Source: RPQJ01 sp963762315 (GTDB taxonomy: Bacteria > Pseudomonadota > Gammaproteobacteria > Steroidobacterales > Steroidobacteraceae). Taken from it: DNA of 64,000 bases. Below are positions 1 to 9,517 of the stretch, in pieces (position 1 is the first letter of the stretch; each line of letters starts with the position of its first letter). Location: positions 1,116,001 to 1,180,000 of the forward strand of contig CAVXKO010000004.1 of assembly GCA_963762315.1 (NCBI GenBank), in the 5' to 3' direction. Both the position numbers and the translations under genes were made by a program. The notes under the pieces were generated by a model that saw only the letters and a list, made by a program, of their open reading frames with translations, was not told the origin of the DNA and searched no databases.

Positions 1-887
1 GCCGGATCGGGTTGTGCCGCAATGGCGCGCAAGGTGAACCACACCATCTGCGCCCAGGTGCAGCCGTGATCCTCGGCAATGCTCCAGAACCGACTGGCCG
101 AAAACCTCGGCATGAGAACAATTTTTCCGCCGGACCACAACGTCGCGAGAAACGACAGTCCCAGCGCATTGGTGTGGAACAGCGGCAAGTAGACAGGATG
201 CACGTCCTGCGGCGTCAGCTGGTAGTGCAGCGCGGTGGTGCTTGCAATCCACAACGCATTGGCGTGGGTCCACACCACGCCCTTGGGCCGGGATGTCGTG
301 CCGGAGGTGTAGATGACGTTGCACGGCAGCATCGGATCTGCCGTCCGAGGCGGTGCCTCAGTCGGGTCGCCGCGGAGATTCTCAAACGGCAGCAGATCCC
401 GCGGGCGCTGCGCTCCCACCGGTTCCCCCTGGTCGGCCGCGGTACAGGCGATCCATCGCAATGCAGGGGCCGCCTCCCGCACGAGCGACGCGTACTTGGG
501 CTGGGTCACTGCGGCGACGGCGCCGCTGTCACCGACAAAGTACGCCAGCTCCTGACCCGTCGAGCGCGTATGGGTCGTCACGGCCACCGCGCCGAGGCGG
601 GCGCACGCGACCCAGATGAATAGAAATTCGGGACAATTGTCCATGTGAACGACGACGAAATCGCCTTGGCCGATTCCGCGTGACGCCAGGCCCGCCGCGT
701 ACGCACGTGTCTCCGCGGCAAACTCCTCGAACGTCCAGCTCCTCGGCTCGCCGACCAGGGATTCCCACACCAGGAAGACCGCGTGCGGACGTTGCGCGGC
801 CTGCGCATCGACCAGATGTGGCAGGTCGCGCCCGATGAACGGGTGCAGCGACGGAACTTTCAGCGCCGTCGGTGCGGGCATGGGCAT
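1..887 (-). CDS. AMP-dependent acyl-CoA synthetase/ligase, 3' end beyond window
   Basis: This is the N-terminal 295 codons of an ANL-superfamily adenylating enzyme, which activates a carboxylic acid as acyl-AMP and then as acyl-CoA. The reverse strand is open from position 887 to the window edge. It contains the phosphate-binding P-loop YTSGTTSRPKGVVWTH at about residues 190-206 and the usual upstream fold (WTFEEFAAETRAYAAGL). The layout resembles CaiC/crotonobetaine- or fatty-acid-CoA ligases, but substrate residues lie outside the window. Two in-frame ATGs (887 and 881) are possible; neither has a strong ribosome site. It lies 56 bases downstream of the esterase on the same strand, so it is probably the distal gene of the FecI-FecR-TonB receptor operon. 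A natural reading is that the esterase frees an acid which this ligase activates; that is inference. Confidence 0.85.
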   Translation of the reverse strand, partial: MPMPAPTALKVPSLHPFIGRDLPHLVDAQAAQRPHAVFLVWESLVGEPRSWTFEEFAAETRAYAAGLASRGIGQGDFVVVHMDNCPEFLFIWVACARLGAVAVTTHTRSTGQELAYFVGDSGAVAAVTQPKYASLVREAAPALRWIACTAADQGEPVGAQRPRDLLPFENLRGDPTEAPPRTADPMLPCNVIYTSGTTSRPKGVVWTHANALWIASTTALHYQLTPQDVHPVYLPLFHTNALGLSFLATLWSGGKIVLMPRFSASRFWSIAEDHGCTWAQMVWFTLRAIAAQPDP

Positions 888-943
888 GACGTCCGGCGCG
901 ACTCACCGGGACCGCGAGGCCGGGGTACGCATGCCGCCATCGG

Positions 944-1801
944 TCAGTTTCCGAACAGCGTCTCGAGCCCGCGCGGCAAGGCCGCCGGGACGGCGCGCTC
1001 GTGGGTCTCTCCCTGCAGGATACAGGTGTTCAGGCGCAGGCTCGGGTAGCCGCGCATCAACAGGGACTCGGCCAGCCGCGATGCGCTGCTCGCGACGGAG
1101 ATCGAAGCCATTCCGGTCAGCTCTTCGCTGCCGAAGCTGATGAATACCCGCGCGGGCAGGTCCTTGTGCGTCGCCGCATACGCGGCTTCCTGGGCGTAGA
1201 TGTCGTTGCCGCACAGTTCGGTCGCCGGGCTGGCGATCAGGTAATGCGTGAAAGCCGCCGGATCCTTGAAAAGCGCGTACGCCGTGAAGTGCCCTCCCGC
1301 GGAACCGCCGAAAAGCACCCGCTCGCGCGTATCGACGCGGTAGCGCTTCTCGACCGTCGCGCGCACCTCCCCGGTCAGCATCTCCAGAAAGGCGCTGGCA
1401 CCGCCAAAGACATAGTCCGGCGAGACGGCGAGGCAATGCTGCTGCAGCGGCGCCTCCGGGACGGTGCGTGCGGTGTAGTCGAAGATCCGCCGCACCACGG
1501 TCTCGCGCGCCACGGCCAGCGGGTCGTCCCCCGGATAGCCGATGCCGGCCACGATCAGCTCCGGGATGCTGCTGCCATGCAGTGGCAGATCCGGAAACAT
1601 GATGCGTGCGAGGCTTGCGATCCGCACGGAGTCGCAGACGCTGCCGAACAACAGGTTCGCATCGAGCACGTACAGCACCGGGTACCGCGCATCCGGACGG
1701 CTCGTGTAGGTCACCGGCAGACTGATGCACACCTCGTAGCGTCGCCCGCCCTCTCCTGTAATGACAAAGCTCTCGCTGATCGTCTTGCTGTGAATCTGCA
1801 C
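944..1801 (-). CDS. Alpha/beta-hydrolase esterase (PF00756, Fes/IroE/esterase-D type)
   Basis: A 285-residue esterase of the putative-esterase family, which includes enterobactin esterases, BesA and feruloyl esterases. The nucleophile elbow is GGSAGG at about residue 185, and a C-terminal His sits in QGETHERA. The proline-rich N-terminal strand YPVLYVLDANLLF and the MFPDLPLHG region are typical. I chose the GTG at 1801 because AGGAG lies 8 bases upstream, just beyond the stop of the TonB receptor gene; a longer ATG start at 1912 would overlap that gene by 90 bases and add a basic, non-homologous leader. No signal peptide is visible from the GTG, so it may act in the cytoplasm on an imported ester. 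The pairing with an STN-type TonB receptor suggests hydrolysis of the imported ligand, either a siderophore or an aromatic/fatty ester. Confidence 0.8.
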   Translation of the reverse strand: MQIHSKTISESFVITGEGGRRYEVCISLPVTYTSRPDARYPVLYVLDANLLFGSVCDSVRIASLARIMFPDLPLHGSSIPELIVAGIGYPGDDPLAVARETVVRRIFDYTARTVPEAPLQQHCLAVSPDYVFGGASAFLEMLTGEVRATVEKRYRVDTRERVLFGGSAGGHFTAYALFKDPAAFTHYLIASPATELCGNDIYAQEAAYAATHKDLPARVFISFGSEELTGMASISVASSASRLAESLLMRGYPSLRLNTCILQGETHERAVPAALPRGLETLFGN

Positions 1802-1820
1802 GTCTCGGCTCCTGCCGCGC

Positions 1821-4235
1821 CTAGAAGGACTTGCGGATCGACAAGCCGAACGTGCGCGGCGGCAAGCGCCACGCCGCACGGATCGTGTCGAGGCCGAGGT
1901 CGAAATTCGCATTGGTCACGCCGTCGGAGTTGCCGACGTTCTTGACGAACGCATCGACACTGATCGTGCCGAAAGTGATGCCACCGTTCAGGTTGAACAG
2001 GTTGTAGTCCCCGATTTCGAGTGCGCTCTCCTGAGTGAAGGTGTTGTAGGAGCGACCAACGTATTGATGATCCAGACGAATCCGGCCCGTCCGGCCGCTC
2101 CCAAGGGCATGCGAATAGATCAACGCATTCGACATCGTGAACCGCGGCGCGCCGGGCAGGCGGTCGCCGGATTCGACGCCCAGCACCCCCGACGGCTGCG
2201 GCAGGTTCGGGATCGACTCCGTGAGCACCGCGTCGTTCAGCGAGAATGCCGTCTGGAAATCGAAATCCGGGGTCAGGTGGACGACGCCCTCGACTTCGAG
2301 GCCGACGCTGCGCGCCGACCCGGCATTGCCCGTATAGAGAAACACGGTGCCGGGCGGGCGCAGACCGACCTGCAGATTGCTCCAGTCGATGTAGAAGGCT
2401 GCGACGCCCAGCTGCAGCAGATGGTCGAGGAGCGAGCCTTTTGCGCCGACCTCGTAGTTCCATAGGGTATCGGATTCATAGAGCGGCGGTCCGGCGGCAA
2501 CATTCGCCTGGCCGAGGCGATAGCCCTTCGCGATCTGAGCGTAGAGCGTCAGGTCTCCAGACGGCTTCCATGTCGCGGTGAATCGCGGCGTATAGGAGTC
2601 GTCCTCGTTGACCCGATTGAGCAGAACGGGCGGCCCGACGAGGAGCCCCGAAGTGTCGACGTCGACCTCCACCCTGTTGTGAAACGCGCGAATACCGGCG
2701 GCCAGCTCGACCTCGTCCGTCACGGCCCAGGCGACCTCACCGAACAACGCCAACTCTTGAATCTTTGAATTCAGATTCGATGCCAGCATGCTGCTCAGGC
2801 CCAGGATTTCCTCCAGGGCCGGTGCGCGCACCAAGGTGTGCGTGTCCCGTTTCGCCTCGGAGTAGTAGGCCCCGGCCACGTACGAGACAGGCCCGTTCAG
2901 CTGCGACGTCAGCCGCAGCTCCTGGACGAAGTTGTCGCTCTGGTTGTCGTTGTCGCTGTACACCGGCGTCCCGGGCACACCGAGGAGCGGGCTCAAGTCG
3001 GGGCTCGCGTCCAGGTTCGTATGTTCCGTCCTCCTCAAGTAGCTGCTCGACGAAGTTAGCGAGGCCCACCCGAGGTCGTAGGTCACCAGCAAGTTGCCGA
3101 TAGTATTCTCGAAGCGGGTCGCGTCGGGCACGAGGCTGTCCCACTGGTCCGATTGGCCCTGACTGGCAGTGTAGAACGTGCGAAAGCCGTCATCGGTCTT
3201 GTCGAGCTGGTAGATCACCGACCCGGTCACTGAAAGTGCCGAGGTGATATCCGAGCTCAGTGCGAGTCGGCCGCCGGTTGTGTGCGCATTGTTGACGTCG
3301 TTCTTGTTGCGCGAGACGTTGTCGATATAGCCGCCAGTCTGCCGATCGTAGACGAAGGCACGCAGTGCGGTCGCCTCGCCGAGCGGAATGTTGGCCATTG
3401 CTTCGAGGTTCCCCCCGGGCTCTCCGCCCTCAATCGCCGTCAGCCCGCCTTCGACATAGCCGGAAAAGGCCGCCGGATCTGGCTTGTTTGTGATGACACG
3501 GATGGCGCCCGACAGCGAGCCGGAGCCAAACAACGTACCCTGCGGGCCGCGCAGCACCTCGACCCGATTGACGTCGCCCAGGTAGAGGTTCAAGGATGAA
3601 AGTGCGACGAACGGGTCCTGCGTTGGCGTTTCATCGACGTAGAGGCTGATTGGCGCTTGAGTCGTGCCGATGGTTGTCGACGTCGAGATTCCTCGGATGG
3701 AGAAGTTGGGGGTGGTGGAGGTCGGTACCATGGTCAGGCCGGGGGCGAGACGCACGAAGTCCTCGAATCCAGCGGCGCCAATGTCGCCGAGCGTGGCGCT
3801 GCCGATGGCGGTGATCGATGCCGGTACGTCCTGCACCGATTCCTCACGCTTTCGTGCGGTCACGATGATCTCCTCCAGCTCCCCGCCGACCTGCGTCGTG
3901 GAGTTGGGACTGGCTTTGGAGCGCGTCACCACATAGGCGCCGTCCGTGCCCCGCCGGAAGGTCAGGCCGCTCCCTGCCAGTAACCGCGTCAGCGCTTCGT
4001 CCGGCGTCAAGTCGCCTTCGACCCGCGGCGCCTTCAGCGAACGGACGGAGTCCGGCGTGAAGACGATTTCGAGGCTTGTCTGGCGTCCGAATTCTGCAAG
4101 CGCAGCCGACAGGCTCTGTGCCTGGATGTCGACGTGCACCCGCTGCCCGGCCTGCGCCCATGCTGCTTCTGGCCCGAGCGCCAACCCCAGGCAGCCAAGC
4201 GCAAGAATCATCACACGATTGCGCAACGAATCCAT
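1821..4235 (-). CDS. TonB-dependent receptor with STN signalling domain (FecA-like)
   Basis: An 804-residue outer-membrane active transporter. A signal peptide ends near residue 27 (AAWAQA). The secretin/TonB N-terminal (STN) domain covers about residues 50-105 (LSAALAEFGRQTSLEIVF), which is the periplasmic module that contacts an FecR anti-sigma protein. A TonB-box-like EEIIVTARKREE follows at about 120, then the plug (about 130-245, VEVLRGPQGTLFGSGSLSG) and a beta-barrel ending in a terminal phenylalanine (SIRKSF). An AGGGGGGA ribosome site lies just before the ATG. It is 98 bases downstream of fecR and 19 bases upstream of the esterase gene. The EEIIVTARKREESVQ style is common in sphingomonad- and Steroidobacter-type receptors, many of which import carbon sources rather than iron, so the ligand is open. 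Confidence 0.93.
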   Translation of the reverse strand: MDSLRNRVMILALGCLGLALGPEAAWAQAGQRVHVDIQAQSLSAALAEFGRQTSLEIVFTPDSVRSLKAPRVEGDLTPDEALTRLLAGSGLTFRRGTDGAYVVTRSKASPNSTTQVGGELEEIIVTARKREESVQDVPASITAIGSATLGDIGAAGFEDFVRLAPGLTMVPTSTTPNFSIRGISTSTTIGTTQAPISLYVDETPTQDPFVALSSLNLYLGDVNRVEVLRGPQGTLFGSGSLSGAIRVITNKPDPAAFSGYVEGGLTAIEGGEPGGNLEAMANIPLGEATALRAFVYDRQTGGYIDNVSRNKNDVNNAHTTGGRLALSSDITSALSVTGSVIYQLDKTDDGFRTFYTASQGQSDQWDSLVPDATRFENTIGNLLVTYDLGWASLTSSSSYLRRTEHTNLDASPDLSPLLGVPGTPVYSDNDNQSDNFVQELRLTSQLNGPVSYVAGAYYSEAKRDTHTLVRAPALEEILGLSSMLASNLNSKIQELALFGEVAWAVTDEVELAAGIRAFHNRVEVDVDTSGLLVGPPVLLNRVNEDDSYTPRFTATWKPSGDLTLYAQIAKGYRLGQANVAAGPPLYESDTLWNYEVGAKGSLLDHLLQLGVAAFYIDWSNLQVGLRPPGTVFLYTGNAGSARSVGLEVEGVVHLTPDFDFQTAFSLNDAVLTESIPNLPQPSGVLGVESGDRLPGAPRFTMSNALIYSHALGSGRTGRIRLDHQYVGRSYNTFTQESALEIGDYNLFNLNGGITFGTISVDAFVKNVGNSDGVTNANFDLGLDTIRAAWRLPPRTFGLSIRKSF

Positions 4236-4333
4236 GACGTCCCCCCTGGTGTACTCGCGGCTGTGCGCCGTCTACTCACCCTAGGACGCAGTCCAGGTTC
4301 AAATCCACATCCGCAACGTGAAGAATTTCGATT

Positions 4334-5431
4334 TCAACGACGACTGCGAGCCATGACGAGCTGCTTCTCGCCACTGTCTGCCTGAATGACTTGAACCGGA
4401 AGCAGGTCGCTGAGCAGACGTGCGAATCGCGCAGGATCGCCGGTGCGGAACACGCCACTGATGCGAAGGTCGGAAACCGCTGGATCGCGAATGACGAGCG
4501 GCTCCGTCGCGTAGCGATTGAGTTCGGTCACGGCTTCACTCAGGGGCGCCTCATCGAATTGCACCAGACCGCGCCGCCAGAGCGTCTCGGTGGTGGTATC
4601 GGCGACCCGATCGATGGACATGGCCTTGCCGAGCGTGACCGTGAGCCGGTCGCCCGGGCGAAGGTCTACGTCCCGCTCCCACTTGGCGTCTCCCGCCATG
4701 ACTCGATTGTGGTCGACATGCACGCGACCGGATATGAGCAGGACCTGCAGCGACGATGGATCCAGCCTCACGTCGAATTGCGTGCCAATCGCGGTTACCT
4801 GCCGGTCGTCGGCCTCGACAACGAACGGCCGCGCGGGATTGTGCGCGACATCGAAATAGGCTCGGCCCTTGAGCAGGTAGACGACACGTCGGTCGCGTTC
4901 GAACGCGACATCAAGCGCGCTGTCGGTATCGAGTGTCATCAGCGTGCCGTCCGGCAGCGTGACATCCGCGCGCTGACCCCGGACGGTCGTGAAATCTGCC
5001 GCTCCCCGCCGCATCAGTGGGTCGTGCTCGGTGCCGGCCACTTGCACGGTCGACGGCGTATTGCGGTGTGCCTCGAGGACGATGCGCCCGCCGGTGCCCA
5101 GCCACGCCATGCCGGCCAGCATCACCGCCATGACGCAGGCCGCCGCCAGCGCGCGAAGGCGCATCAATGACGGCGCGCGATCCACCGCCAGCGCCGAGCG
5201 GCGCATGGACTCGAGAAAACCTTCATCGTCGGGCACATCAAACACCGCCCAAGCCTGTTCTGCTCGCGCCATCGCACGGCGGTGTGCGTCCGCTTCCGCG
5301 AGCCATTGGTCGAACGCGGCCTTGTCTGCGTCGCTCCAGTGCGGTCCGCCGCGCATCACCAGCCAGTGCGCAGCCGCATCGTCGGCCGACATGCCGCGCC
5401 ACATTCTCGCCGAGAGCCTCTTTAGCGACAT
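4334..5431 (-). CDS. FecR-family anti-sigma / sigma-regulator
   Basis: A 365-residue inner-membrane regulator that holds or activates a FecI-type sigma factor when the cognate receptor is occupied. The N-terminal cytoplasmic DUF4880 segment (about 15-60, AAHWLVMRGGPHWSDADKAA) binds the sigma factor. One transmembrane helix lies at about 92-110 (LAAACVMAVMLAGMAWL). The periplasmic FecR domain follows (about 145-240, including LPDGTLMTLDTDSAL and GRAYFDVAHNPARPF), then a C-terminal STN-like region with LWRRGLVQFDEAPLSEAV. It starts inside the end of the sigma-factor gene with a 10-base overlap, so translation is probably coupled. Together with the receptor downstream it forms a standard cell-surface signalling trio. 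Confidence 0.93.
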   Translation of the reverse strand: MSLKRLSARMWRGMSADDAAAHWLVMRGGPHWSDADKAAFDQWLAEADAHRRAMARAEQAWAVFDVPDDEGFLESMRRSALAVDRAPSLMRLRALAAACVMAVMLAGMAWLGTGGRIVLEAHRNTPSTVQVAGTEHDPLMRRGAADFTTVRGQRADVTLPDGTLMTLDTDSALDVAFERDRRVVYLLKGRAYFDVAHNPARPFVVEADDRQVTAIGTQFDVRLDPSSLQVLLISGRVHVDHNRVMAGDAKWERDVDLRPGDRLTVTLGKAMSIDRVADTTTETLWRRGLVQFDEAPLSEAVTELNRYATEPLVIRDPAVSDLRISGVFRTGDPARFARLLSDLLPVQVIQADSGEKQLVMARSRR

Positions 5432-5973
5432 CGATCTTCACCGCAACGGTCCATGATGCGCCGCAGGGCGCGCGTCATATGCTTTTCCACGGCGCTGACC
5501 GAAATCCCAAGTCGGTGCGCAATGGCCTGGTACTGGAACCCCTCGAGCACGCGCAGGATGTAGACCGTTCGAGTCCGCTCCGGCAGTTCAAGGAGCGCAA
5601 CCACGGCCACCCGCAACGCCTCCTGGCCCAGGAATGTGCGCTCGGCGGAAATCGACACGCCCTCGTGCAAGTCCGAGTCAGCGGGAATATGGGCATCCGC
5701 ATGACGCACGGCGCGACGGCGCAGACTGTCCTTGAGGACGCTGGAGGCCGTCTGAAAGACGTACCCCCCGACATGAGCCATGTCCTCGACGCCGCCGCGC
5801 ACGAGCAGGCGCAGGAACACTTCCTGGACCAGGTCGTCAACCTCGGCGGAATTCTTCAGCCGCCGCTGGAAATATCGCTCCAGCGATGGCCGGAACGCCG
5901 TCGAGAGACGTGCGAGTGCCTCGGAGCGTGTGGCAGCTCCGTCCACCTCGCGATCTGGCAATGGACCGCCCAT
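5422..5973 (-). CDS. FecI-family ECF sigma factor
   Basis: An extracytoplasmic-function sigma factor of about 183 residues. Region 2 contains the core-binding motif VDDLVQEVFLRLL and the -10 contact region LKDSLRRRAVRH; region 4 ends with the helix-turn-helix FQYQAIAHRLGISVSAVEKH. I prefer the ATG at 5973, which gives the usual FecI length (about 170-185 residues). A GTG at 6048 would add 25 residues that do not look like the family. The gene overlaps fecR by 10 bases and heads the minus-strand operon. Its target promoter is expected before the receptor gene, but I could not identify a convincing FecI-type -35/-10 pair in the 98-base gap. Confidence 0.9.
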   Translation of the reverse strand: MGGPLPDREVDGAATRSEALARLSTAFRPSLERYFQRRLKNSAEVDDLVQEVFLRLLVRGGVEDMAHVGGYVFQTASSVLKDSLRRRAVRHADAHIPADSDLHEGVSISAERTFLGQEALRVAVVALLELPERTRTVYILRVLEGFQYQAIAHRLGISVSAVEKHMTRALRRIMDRCGEDRCR

Positions 5974-6230
5974 CGGAGCCCTGTTATACCCCGGCAAAAT
6001 GACCGAAAACGCACGCCCTGGACGCGCGCCCAACACATTAAGACGCACGCGCCGCGAACAGCCACATCACCAATATGACTTTTTTTGAGGAAGGGGTCCA
6101 TTCCACAGGATCAAGGTAAATTGCCGTCACCGGCCGGGTGGGGATTTCGTCGCCCACGCCGTTGTAATACTTGAACGCAGCGCCGGAGACCGGCTGGCGC
6201 TCTGTACGTCCCGAAACGGAGGCCCGAGCG

Positions 6231-6944
6231 ATGCTGCGAGTGCGTCATGTCGCCGTCTGCACGGCGGACCCATGGGGTAGCGAGGCGCGCGTCGCCGAAA
6301 CGCTCAAGCTGGCGGTCGTACAGCGGGACAAGGTCGACCCGAGGATCGGTATCCGCAATGGCGTATTCGCCTTGCAGAGCACGTTTCTCGAGGTCACCAC
6401 GCCCGCCGGTCCCGGCACCCCGACACAACGGTTCCTGGATCGGCACGGCGACGGCGGCTACATGGTCTGCCTGCAGGTTGACGACCTGGACAAGGCCAGG
6501 GCGCGTGCCGAGGCGCTCGGCATTCGGATCGTGCTCGCGATCGACAAGCACCGTGTCGGCGCACAAACCGTATCCGCCGTACACCTGCATCCCGCGGATA
6601 CCGGCGGGACCCTGTTCTCGTTCGAACAGGCGGACCCGCCCGATTCCTGGGCCTATGGCGGAGAAGCGTGGCAGGACTACCGACGCGGCGAGGTCGTACG
6701 GGACATCGTGGGGGTCGAACTCCGATCGCCGGAACCCGAGGTCCTCGCGCGCCGGCTGAGCCAGCTATTCGGCGTCGACCGCGAGCACGGACTCCTCTCG
6801 CTGACCAATGGCCGGATCATCATCGTCGCGGCCGATCCCGACAGCCGTCGGGACACGCTCCACGCGATCGAATTCACAGCGACCGACCGATCCCGTGTCG
6901 GTGAGTCACACGTGATCGCCGGCACGATATTCCGGCTGGTGTAG
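6231..6944 (+). CDS. VOC-family (glyoxalase/bleomycin-resistance fold) protein
   Basis: A 237-residue protein with two vicinal-oxygen-chelate modules: MLRVRHVAVCTADPWGSEAR at the N-terminus and a second half beginning around VVRDIVGVELRSPEPEVL. Segments GTPTQRFLDRHGDGGYMVCLQV and VDDLDKARARAEALGIRIVL are characteristic of VOC dioxygenases, isomerases and resistance proteins. GGAGG sits 8 bases before the ATG at 6231, which decides the start over an upstream ATG at 6171. It is divergent from the FecI operon and alone on its strand. The substrate cannot be assigned; a His and a Glu compatible with metal binding are present, but I would not name the metal ligands. Confidence 0.75.
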   Translation: MLRVRHVAVCTADPWGSEARVAETLKLAVVQRDKVDPRIGIRNGVFALQSTFLEVTTPAGPGTPTQRFLDRHGDGGYMVCLQVDDLDKARARAEALGIRIVLAIDKHRVGAQTVSAVHLHPADTGGTLFSFEQADPPDSWAYGGEAWQDYRRGEVVRDIVGVELRSPEPEVLARRLSQLFGVDREHGLLSLTNGRIIIVAADPDSRRDTLHAIEFTATDRSRVGESHVIAGTIFRLV

Positions 6945-7249
6945 ATCGCCGGACCATGGCGGGCGACCATCTATTTCGACTTGAGGTCCGTTCGACACCG
7001 ATATGCGAGGTGAGTGCATGATTCGGCCACTCGCCACCTCCGTGGCTCGAAACCGAAGGCCGTGACGAACGAGGAACGGGCCCGCGAGCTGCTGCGGCGG
7101 CCAACCTGCGGCAGGGTGAGCGCGAATTCGACGCCGGCTGACTGAATGTCAGGCGGTTACTCGGCTCGTCCCTGAGCCTCGCCCTGCGGGCCCGCCCCAG
7201 GGGCGGTTCGAGCGGTCGGTCCGGCGACCACTTGTCGCGCGAACGCGCT
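6945..7249. other. Intergenic, no gene recognised
   Basis: About 305 bases between the convergent VOC and M28 peptidase genes. Short open frames exist on both strands, but none shows a family signature or a ribosome site in a convincing position. I see no clear terminator hairpin with a T-tract. Confidence 0.4.
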
Positions 7250-9517
7250 CTAGAACGCGACTTTGCTGACGGTCATCGCGCCGTCGCCGTTCTGGACCGG
7301 CGTGGCGGTGGCCGGCCGGTGCGAAATTGCGGCGGCGACCGCGGGATCGATGAGGCCGGGATAATAGCCAACGATGTACCAGTCTCCGGCGTTCGCATCG
7401 CCGGCGAATGTCAGCGCGAGGTCCGCGCCGTCGCAACTGCGTCCATCGCAGCCGACCCTGACGAATTCCGCCGGCTCCGTTCCTTCACCGACATCGGCGA
7501 AGTTCGTGATCGCGCCGTCCATGGTGAGCCGACGCGGTTTCGCCGCTTTGGGAACGCGCAGCTGCACGCGATACGCTCCGTTCGCGCGAACATGCGCGTG
7601 CAGCGTGCGCTCACCGCCATTGGCCTCGAGGCGGACGCCCTCGAGCACAGGCCCTTGCAGCGGCGGTGTATTCGTGGGCACGGCTGTTGCCCAGTATCGA
7701 CGCGCGTCTCCCGGAAACATGACTTCGGGCGTGAAGTGGTAGGCCTGCGCGAGTTCCTTCGGCAGCGCGCGCGCGGCCGTGCCCGCGACAATGCGCCGCT
7801 CACCGGTGACGGCGTTGCTGACGTGCAACAGGTTCACGTCCTGCGGCCGCACGACCGTGGCGGCCGGGAGGATCGCAGTGGCAATGACGCTCGCGATGGC
7901 CGTGAGGCCAACCCCGCCCAGGCTGAGGCGCCATGAGCTGTTGCGATTGAGGCGCGCCAGGATACCGAGCCAGGGCAGCGTCGCGAGCGCATACAGCAGC
8001 GCGAAAACGAACGGCATCTCAAAACCAAGTGCCAGTTCCGTGATGTGCACAATCGGTGCCCAGATAGCGAGCGTTAGAAGCCCCGCACAGACGGCGCCGA
8101 TCATGCGCGCGGGCGGCCAGGCGACGCTCAACGATGCACCGACCGCATAGAACAGCATCGGTGCCGCAAAGAGGATGGATATGCCTGGCGCACGAATGGC
8201 GACGAGGGCGCCCAGCAGCGCGAAAACGAGGAACCCTGCGTCCTCGAGCTGTGTCGCTCCACACTGGCGCGCGATCAGGGCAGTTGCGGCGATGACGCCC
8301 AGCAGCCCGAGCGCCACGCACCAGGCGCGGGTCGCCGCCGGATAGGCGAAGGAGACATCCACGCCGGGGGCGATGAGCGAGAGCGCCTTGCTGGTGAAGA
8401 ACGCCAACCCGGCAGCCATGACCACGCCGACGAACGGCGCAGCCAACGCGCGCCAGCGACGCTCCTTGCCGGTGCGCCAGAACATGACGAACGCGACGAA
8501 CGCGAAAGCCGTGAGCAGCGCTTGCGAAAGCCACGACGGCAGACGGATGAACAGGCGTGACGCGACGTCGGTGTACACGAGCGACCTGTTGTCGTTCTGG
8601 TCCGGTGCGCTGGCGAGCCGCCGGATGATTGCAAGGGACTGATCTCCCATGTGCTGCAGGCTGGCAATGTCCTGCGTAGCCATGGTGTCGCGCGGCGTAT
8701 GGTAGTTCTCGTCGCCATCGAGTACGGCGATGTTGATCACGTCCAGGCCCGGCCGCGTCAGCACGGAAACGTCCGTCGAGTTCGGCATGACGTGATAGAT
8801 GTCCGCCATGATCGAGTTGCCGAGTGGCCGCGGTGCAGCGGCATACGCGTTCACGGCGTCGGCGTTTGGTTCGTTGCTTTCGAAGAACAAGGCGGGCCCA
8901 CGCGTCCCGCGCGCCTCGAGATTCACGAGCGTCGTCACCGACCGCATCAGCGGGTCGTGTCGCCCGAAATAGCAGGCGCCGAGCAGCGCTTGCTCTTCGC
9001 CGTCGCTGGACAGGAAGATGACGCGGCGCTGAAGATTCTCGTGCGCGAGTTTCTTGGCGACTTCCAGCCACACCGCAATGGCGATGCCGTCATCGGTGGC
9101 GCCGGGACCGGCCGGAACGCTGTCGTAGTGCGAAGCAGCGAGGATGGCGGGGCCCGTCTGCGGGCCGATGCTGAACACGATGTTGCGCACGTGGCCGCAA
9201 TCGATCAGCGGGTCGTCCGGATCCGGACGGCAGGCAAAAGCCTCGCGAACTTCCGGTGTCAGGCCGATCGCTTCGATCTCGCGCAACAGTCGCTCGCGCA
9301 CGCCGTCTTCTGCGGCACTGTCGATCGGGTGCGCGACTTGCGGCCCGAGAACACGCGCCAGGCGGGCTTGCGCGGCGCGGGCGTCGAATTGCGTGGCGGC
9401 GTTGGCGGCGCGCAGCGGCGGCGGTTCGACGGCAACGCCAGCACCCATGAACACGACGAACAGCGCTGCCAGCAGGAGCAGCGGAGTCCGCGCGGATCTT
9501 GTTGGTTTTTCGGACAT
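7250..9517 (-). CDS. Membrane-integrated M28-family zinc metallopeptidase
   Basis: A 755-residue protein with an N-terminal signal anchor (about 12-30), an extracytoplasmic M28 aminopeptidase domain (about 60-305) and then roughly eight transmembrane helices (about 330-570) followed by a C-terminal soluble domain. Two-zinc ligands are visible in order: His and Asp in ASHYDSVPAGPGATDDG, the Glu pair in SSDGEEQALLGA, Glu in VNLEARGT and His in ENYHTPRDT. The architecture resembles eukaryotic ER metallopeptidase 1/Fxna and bacterial peptidases of the same layout, and is unlike ordinary secreted M28 enzymes. It probably trims peptides at the periplasmic face. It is 230 bases from the FAH-family gene upstream and may not be co-transcribed with it. 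Confidence 0.88.
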   Translation of the reverse strand: MSEKPTRSARTPLLLLAALFVVFMGAGVAVEPPPLRAANAATQFDARAAQARLARVLGPQVAHPIDSAAEDGVRERLLREIEAIGLTPEVREAFACRPDPDDPLIDCGHVRNIVFSIGPQTGPAILAASHYDSVPAGPGATDDGIAIAVWLEVAKKLAHENLQRRVIFLSSDGEEQALLGACYFGRHDPLMRSVTTLVNLEARGTRGPALFFESNEPNADAVNAYAAAPRPLGNSIMADIYHVMPNSTDVSVLTRPGLDVINIAVLDGDENYHTPRDTMATQDIASLQHMGDQSLAIIRRLASAPDQNDNRSLVYTDVASRLFIRLPSWLSQALLTAFAFVAFVMFWRTGKERRWRALAAPFVGVVMAAGLAFFTSKALSLIAPGVDVSFAYPAATRAWCVALGLLGVIAATALIARQCGATQLEDAGFLVFALLGALVAIRAPGISILFAAPMLFYAVGASLSVAWPPARMIGAVCAGLLTLAIWAPIVHITELALGFEMPFVFALLYALATLPWLGILARLNRNSSWRLSLGGVGLTAIASVIATAILPAATVVRPQDVNLLHVSNAVTGERRIVAGTAARALPKELAQAYHFTPEVMFPGDARRYWATAVPTNTPPLQGPVLEGVRLEANGGERTLHAHVRANGAYRVQLRVPKAAKPRRLTMDGAITNFADVGEGTEPAEFVRVGCDGRSCDGADLALTFAGDANAGDWYIVGYYPGLIDPAVAAAISHRPATATPVQNGDGAMTVSKVAF

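Noticed and set aside
4236..4333. FecI-dependent promoter before the TonB receptor
   Set aside because: GAAAT-like and GTCCT-like words occur, but their spacing is about twice the expected distance, so I do not call a promoter.
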